From Acanthosoma haemorrhoidale (Eukaryota; Arthropoda; Insecta; Hemiptera; Acanthosomatidae), in contig OV884012.1 in assembly GCA_930367205.1 (NCBI GenBank), forward strand, positions 48,505,239 through 48,569,238: a stretch of 64,000 nt of DNA, in the 5' to 3' direction. Positions within the stretch are counted from its first letter, which is position 1. Each line of letters begins with the position of its first letter. The notes beneath the pieces were generated by a model that saw only the letters and a program-made list of their open reading frames with translations, had not been told where the DNA came from and searched no databases. Below are positions 59,600-64,000 of the stretch, piece by piece. The translations under genes were made by a program, and so were the position numbers.

Positions 59600-59960
59600 G
59601 TGACGTTTATTAGCCTTCTTTAAGGAAATGACACCGTGATCTAAGAGGCAATGGATACACTCCGTTATCGGGCAGGTATAATTGTCGAGGTGTGAATGAA
59701 TCATAAGAGAGGGAGAGAGATGAAGTGGGGGGGAAGATGACTACTGAAAAGAAGCAAAAGGAGAGGCTAAAAGGAGCGAATTGAGGCAGACAGAGTGACA
59801 AAAGCGGAGGGCAGTAGATCGGAGACCGTGTGCTATGAATTATTGAAATGAGCGGCGAGATGCGAGATAGGGCCTCTCTACCGCCGGGGACATCTACATT
59901 AGCCCTATCCACCATCTCCTCCGCCACCTCTCCTGCCAGAGTGGTCATTTTTTAAAGGGA
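59600..59960. promoter_or_regulatory. G+C-richer island
   Basis: Balanced block with GA-rich tracts. A 112-codon minus-strand frame (59610-59948) crosses it but is dominated by Ser/Pro/Leu/Phe from the purine-rich opposite strand and has no domain. Candidate conserved non-coding element by composition. Confidence 0.2.
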
Positions 59961-62159
59961 TTCACACTCTTTACACTTCCCGTCCATTCCCTACGGATAA
60001 TTAGCCGTCGGCCTCTCACTTGTATGTCCTGTCGGGACCAAACTGGACCTAAAGCGACTTCTTTCATTTTTGTATGTCTTGAACCGGGAAAAACGTCTTT
60101 ATAACTGGAGGAGGAACGGTTTATTGAACTTTCTCTTAGGTTCAATAGATCTTTTCTGAACTACAGCAATGGTATTAGAAGAACTTAAATTCGGAAAGTA
60201 GCATGGAGCTGACTTTGACTTATTGTAATAATAATCAACTATGTTTGGAACAAATTTTACAAATTACTGGTCAGGATGACTTTTATTAATTACCGTATAA
60301 AATAAAAAATATTGATGATTTTATTTAAACATATTAATTAACTAGAGTACGTATAATTAATCAATTAACAATACTCATGAGTAAGATCACATCGTCTTGT
60401 AATTAAATAGAACCTTCCTGTAAAATGTCGTGCCTAGACGTCCAACCATAACTATTAAGTTCACTAAGACAAATACAAATAGAATAACGAATAGCTCGCA
60501 AAGTGCAAGAAACTTCGCAGATGGATACGAAACGCTGGAAAAGATCTCTTTCAATAATGGATTTTGTATGAGATGGAGTTCCAGAGATGGGATCATCACT
60601 TCAGGAAACATCCGTGGCATTTAACAGAGCGGTGAGCACAAGAATAAAAGTTACTGAAAATGAAAACGTTTGAACACCTCCAACACATCAATATTAAATC
60701 GTAGATTATGTTTTTGAATGTTGAATCAGAACCGAATACTAGGAAAGTCAATATATGGGCCAAGAAATAAAGTAAGACCCGTCTATTTACCGCTTAGATC
60801 CATTTATTCGTCACATATAAATTGTTTATAATATTTTTATAAGAAAGATGAAATCAGTCAAAAGGAAAATTAATTAATCGGAAGAAGAATTTTACGAAAT
60901 TCCTATTTAGGTTACCGTCTTATTAGATTACGTATAAAATTGCCTAGGAGAAAATAAGCCAATTGATGCCTAAATTATGAGATCGTCTTCAAAATGGCAG
61001 CGAACATCTAAACATAATTCCAGTGAACATCCAAAGATCATTAACCTTCCGATTTCCCTTACGAAAGACATGAAAATAGGGAAATCTTTTGAAGAAGATA
61101 AGTTCATTCCTCCAGGATGTACAATACAAAATACCTATTACATACTAAACTACTCCATGAGAACCTGTTAGAAATTAATGTTCCACAGTTGACAATGTAA
61201 TCCATCTATACGGAGGATTTAAAAAAATAATACCATGAGGAATTAAACTCATTTGTTGAAGAAGCTATACATCGTCATCAGCCAAGAGTAGGAGCGAACT
61301 GATAGCTAACTAATGGTGATGACTTCTCCGAACCGCAGGTGCCTTTTTTACATAAAAATGTATGAAATGACCAGTATAAATCTTACACGCATTTCCATCC
61401 TAGGTGATAAAACAAATTCCATCTATCTACACCCACGTACTAACTGGTGTAGTCGGAACCAAAGTGTTTCCATTTGTATATTCATTTGACTTCCTCGAAA
61501 TAAAACATATAGTTTCATCGTTACGTTGAGTAATTAATTAATAAGACGGGTTTGCTTTATGGTAAGAATTATTTTTATATATATTCCAGCAATATAATAC
61601 CAAATACATCTCATTGAGATGAACGTGATAATCGTTAATTTGCAAAAATATTAATTTTTCTTTATAATAAAAAATTCTTCATATAATCTGAACATGATGT
61701 GTAGATGACAAAGTTGCATGAACTTTAAAAAAAACAAATTAATTATGAAAAGAGTCCGTTTTTCAACAAGTTCAATATTGTACATCTCAAGATATATTAA
61801 ACGTTTGAAGTTATGATGAAGTCGGACCACTTTTCGCACGATCCCATTCTGGAAACGTGGAGACATTTGGCTGCAATGTCAGTAAGTGGGGCATCGTACA
61901 GCAGAGCTGGCCGGAGGAAAAAACATTTATAGATCATCAGTTTGAGACGAAGAGTTTTCACTTTTCAATTTAGTCCCTAATTTATGTAACAAAGTCAAAG
62001 CATGTCAACGGGAGGGGAGGGGGGAGAAAGCCTGACCAAATAATTTTCGTGTTATCTTAAAGCAGATTATTACGGGTGAGATTTTCAGAAAGAGGAAACA
62101 AAAAAAAACTTAAACGTTTTATAAGCATACTTCTTAAGAAAATCGTTTTCGAAAACAGG
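59961..62159. other. Non-coding stretch
   Basis: Mostly A+T-rich. Frames at 60387-60620 (-), 60430-60624 (+) and 60977-61171 (+) lack motifs. A G-rich word lies near 62010-62023. Nothing identified. Confidence 0.5.
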
Positions 62160-62640
62160 CCGGTAAGATCTTCAACGTACATTTTCGCCAAAGCAGTAAG
62201 TTTCGGGTCATTAGATTGGGCAAGACCACGTTGATCGTGTCAGACAATTAAAAACCCAGAGGTCTTCTTCAGAGCCAACGCTATATTTTCCAGCTCGGCG
62301 ATGTGCAATTAATACGTTGCCCCTGACAGCGGAGACAAAAGAAACAGCGTAAGAAAGTGCATTGCGGTCCCGGCTTGCGTAATTAGCCGGAGGAGCCGTG
62401 CGAACGGGGCCGAGGCCCTTATAGCTTAATAATTACAGGACGACCGCGCTCGTATAATGAGCTCAGTAATTCCAAGCTAAACTGGAGCCCGGAGCCAGGG
62501 ACAGATGTCCAGATAGAGCCGTCCATGGAACACGGAGGAGGACTCCACCTGCCCGATGATGAAGGATGTCGTTAGCTCCCGAGTCCGGTCGACTGGGGGT
62601 TGTTCATCGCTCATGTGTCAAACTGTGACTACCGGCAGCC
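62160..62640. promoter_or_regulatory. Candidate regulatory island with two TAATTA sites
   Basis: A roughly 480-bp block of balanced composition with TAATTA at 62380-62385 and 62430-62435, 50 bp apart, and CAATTAATAC near 62306. Many CG dinucleotides lie between them. No transposon match. The 83-codon frame starting at 62556 extends past its edge and has no domain. This is one of the best candidates for a conserved non-coding element. Confidence 0.32.
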
Positions 62641-62951
62641 TGTCATTGCGCAACAAGGTTTCAGGTCTAGGTGCTGCATTGTACAATAGTGTACCTTCCT
62701 TCGATCAGTCAGGTCCTATCTCTCATCTGGCTATAGCCGTACGAGCCACGAGTTACTCATACACAATGAACGATTATTATTTCTCTTATATAACCCCAAT
62801 GGGCTAAAGAGAAAAATAATGACATTCATTCATGAGTTGATTTGATTCTAACCAGGCGCTCATTTATTATAACATGTTAGAGCGATCACCTGATAACATT
62901 GCACCATCATTACACATACCCAATTAAATACATGGGACAGCAGAGTTACCC
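62641..62951. other. Spacer
   Basis: Nothing recognised. Confidence 0.5.
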
Positions 62952-63383
62952 TTAATTATTTTGTATCATGTTGAAACGGTCTGCACTGTTTTTTACAGGG
63001 CGGAATGAAGCAGGACTGTACTCGTATCCACCAGATACAATTGTTATGCTACCTGTGAATGGAACCTGACTTTCCACCGATAGCTTTATCACATATAAAA
63101 GACAATATAAATCCAAAATAAATGTTAAGCAATCCAACGCGTCATATATATGGGTCATTATGAAAATGAGCCAATATACAGTTGTAAAACCCAAGGAGAC
63201 AGGGCTGGCTACTCCGTTGAACAAGGAATTGGTAGTACTCACATCATTTTTACAGTTATTCAACATTTTCATGTTCGGTGTCCAAAGCCATAAATATAAA
63301 CATATTGGCATACGCTCCAAAAGATAGTAAAAACTCAGAATAATAAAACAAATATATGAGCACCTTCTTAATTTTTTCTTCAT
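62952..63383 (-). CDS. Unidentified hydrophobic open frame, 143 codons
   Basis: On the minus strand an ATG at 63383-63381 opens a frame to the stop at 62952. The frame is open farther upstream, but that part lies in the minisatellite and has no ATG. It begins MKKKLRRCSYICFIILSFYY, has further hydrophobic stretches (GFTTVYWLIFIM, LTFILDLYCLLYVI), and ends SRP-less with SPASFRPVKNSADRFNMIQN. This would suit a multi-pass membrane protein fragment, but hydrophobic frames are common in A+T-rich DNA and no family is recognised. The ATG coincides with the first base of the repeat array, so the start is suspect. Confidence 0.22.
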   Translation of the reverse strand: MKKKLRRCSYICFIILSFYYLLERMPICLYLWLWTPNMKMLNNCKNDVSTTNSLFNGVASPVSLGFTTVYWLIFIMTHIYDALDCLTFILDLYCLLYVIKLSVESQVPFTGSITIVSGGYEYSPASFRPVKNSADRFNMIQNN

Positions 63384-64000
63384 AAAACTTGTAAACAAGG
63401 TGTGGGAGCAAACATCCAATATTATTATTATTTCATAATGATTGAATCCTACATAAAACTTGTAAACAAGGTGTGGGAGCAAACATCCAATATTATTATT
63501 ATTTCATAATGACTGAATCCTACATAAAACTTGTAAACAAGGTGTGGGAGCAAACATCCAATATTATTATTATTTCATAATGACTGAATCCTACATAAAA
63601 CTTGTAAACAAGGTGTGGGAGCAAACATCCAATATTATTATTATTTCATAATGATTGAATCCTACATAAAACTTGTAAACAAGGTGTGGGAGCAAATATC
63701 CAATATTATTATTATTTCATAATGATTGAATCCTACATAAAACTTGTAAACAAGGTGTGGGAGCAAACATCCAATATTATTATTATTTCATAATGACTGA
63801 ATCCTACATAAAACTTGTAAACAAGGTGTGGGAGCAAACATCCAATATTATTATTATTTCATAATGACTGAATCCTACATAAAACTTGTAAACAAGGTGT
63901 GGGAGCAAACATCCAATATTATTATTATTTCATAATGACTGAATCCTACATAAAACTTGTAAACAAGGTGTGGGAGCAAACATCCAATATTATTATTATT
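63381..64000. repeat. 71-bp minisatellite, about 8.7 units, continuing past the window
   Basis: Units begin at 63381 and every 71 bp thereafter to 63949, which is cut by the window end. Each contains CATAAAACTTGTAAACAAGG, TGTGGGAGCAAACATCC and AATATTATTATTATTTCATA. Copies are almost identical. One site alternates T or C (ATTGAATCC versus ACTGAATCC) and one unit (63665-63735) has AAATATCC. The high identity indicates recent expansion or homogenisation. The unit is not a multiple of three, so it is not a coding repeat. Confidence 0.98.

Noticed and set aside
59610..59948. 112-codon minus-strand frame
   Set aside because: Ser/Pro/Leu/Phe bias comes from the purine-rich opposite strand; no domain, no splice context.
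63381..64000. CRISPR-like array
   Set aside because: The repeat is a contiguous 71-bp tandem unit with no variable spacers, in eukaryotic DNA.
1..64000. piRNA cluster
   Set aside because: Fragmented elements are numerous, but orientations are mixed and the islands between them are transposon-free; without small-RNA data this cannot be supported.
1..64000. Complete host gene or classical tRNA/rRNA gene
   Set aside because: No multi-exon coding structure with a recognised family and no cloverleaf or rRNA sequence was found.

Overview
The window is eukaryotic nuclear DNA, most likely from an insect or another arthropod. It is strongly A+T-rich and has no bacterial-type gene packing: no operons, no ribosome-binding sites, and reading frames mostly under 100 codons. 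It is littered with decayed non-LTR retrotransposons of the Jockey group, mariner-type DNA transposon relics and tRNA-derived SINE-like heads. It also has long microsatellites and a 71-bp minisatellite running off the right edge. Element types place it in arthropods; I cannot name the order. No complete host protein-coding gene can be supported. The window reads as a gene desert or a very long intron.

Mobile DNA. Three retrotransposon families recur. Family A has a 5'-truncated copy at 24963-25795 (+) flanked by a 15-bp target-site duplication, plus 3' tails at 3127-3226 (-) and 31427-31720 (-). Family B shows the ORF2 C-terminus and a recognisable 3' UTR at 14040-14950 (+), 23455-23830 (+), 34228-34322 (+), 48230-48835 (+) and 58786-58945 (-); its 3' end carries a small stem-loop. 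Family C is about 3 kb at 10650-13643 (-), with a gag-like ORF1 with zinc knuckle, an APE endonuclease and a broken reverse transcriptase; a 60-bp piece recurs at 6150-6211. Further RT relics lie at 29430-29545, 33005-33215, 41640-42345 and 50190-50830. An RNase H-bearing fragment at 43808-44427 has a (TAA)n tail and a probable 8-bp duplication. Two mariner relics (35650-35945 and 37408-38100, both minus strand) have each lost the part of the transposase around the first catalytic Asp.

Possible host signals. Several short open stretches look coding or have good splice-site context: 7035-7192, 14994-15352, 28899-29099, 57380-57707 and 62952-63383 (all minus strand). None is identified. About seventeen islands of 100-550 bp are visibly richer in G+C than the surrounding DNA and free of transposon sequence. 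Several contain TAATTA homeodomain cores, a POU octamer, E-boxes, GGATTA or a CRE-like site. Examples are 3745-4015, 5330-5680, 9481-9830, 21230-21560, 36510-36960, 46010-46400, 53120-53560, 56530-56640 and 62160-62640. I interpret them as candidate conserved non-coding regulatory elements in a regulatory desert. That is inference and needs cross-species alignment.

I did not find convincing evidence for a new biological system. The most checkable unusual items are the 32-bp-arm hairpin at 2357-2441, the family B 3' stem-loop with paired changes between copies, the retrotransposon whose first Met codon comes from the target site, and the possible terminal exon at 7035-7192.
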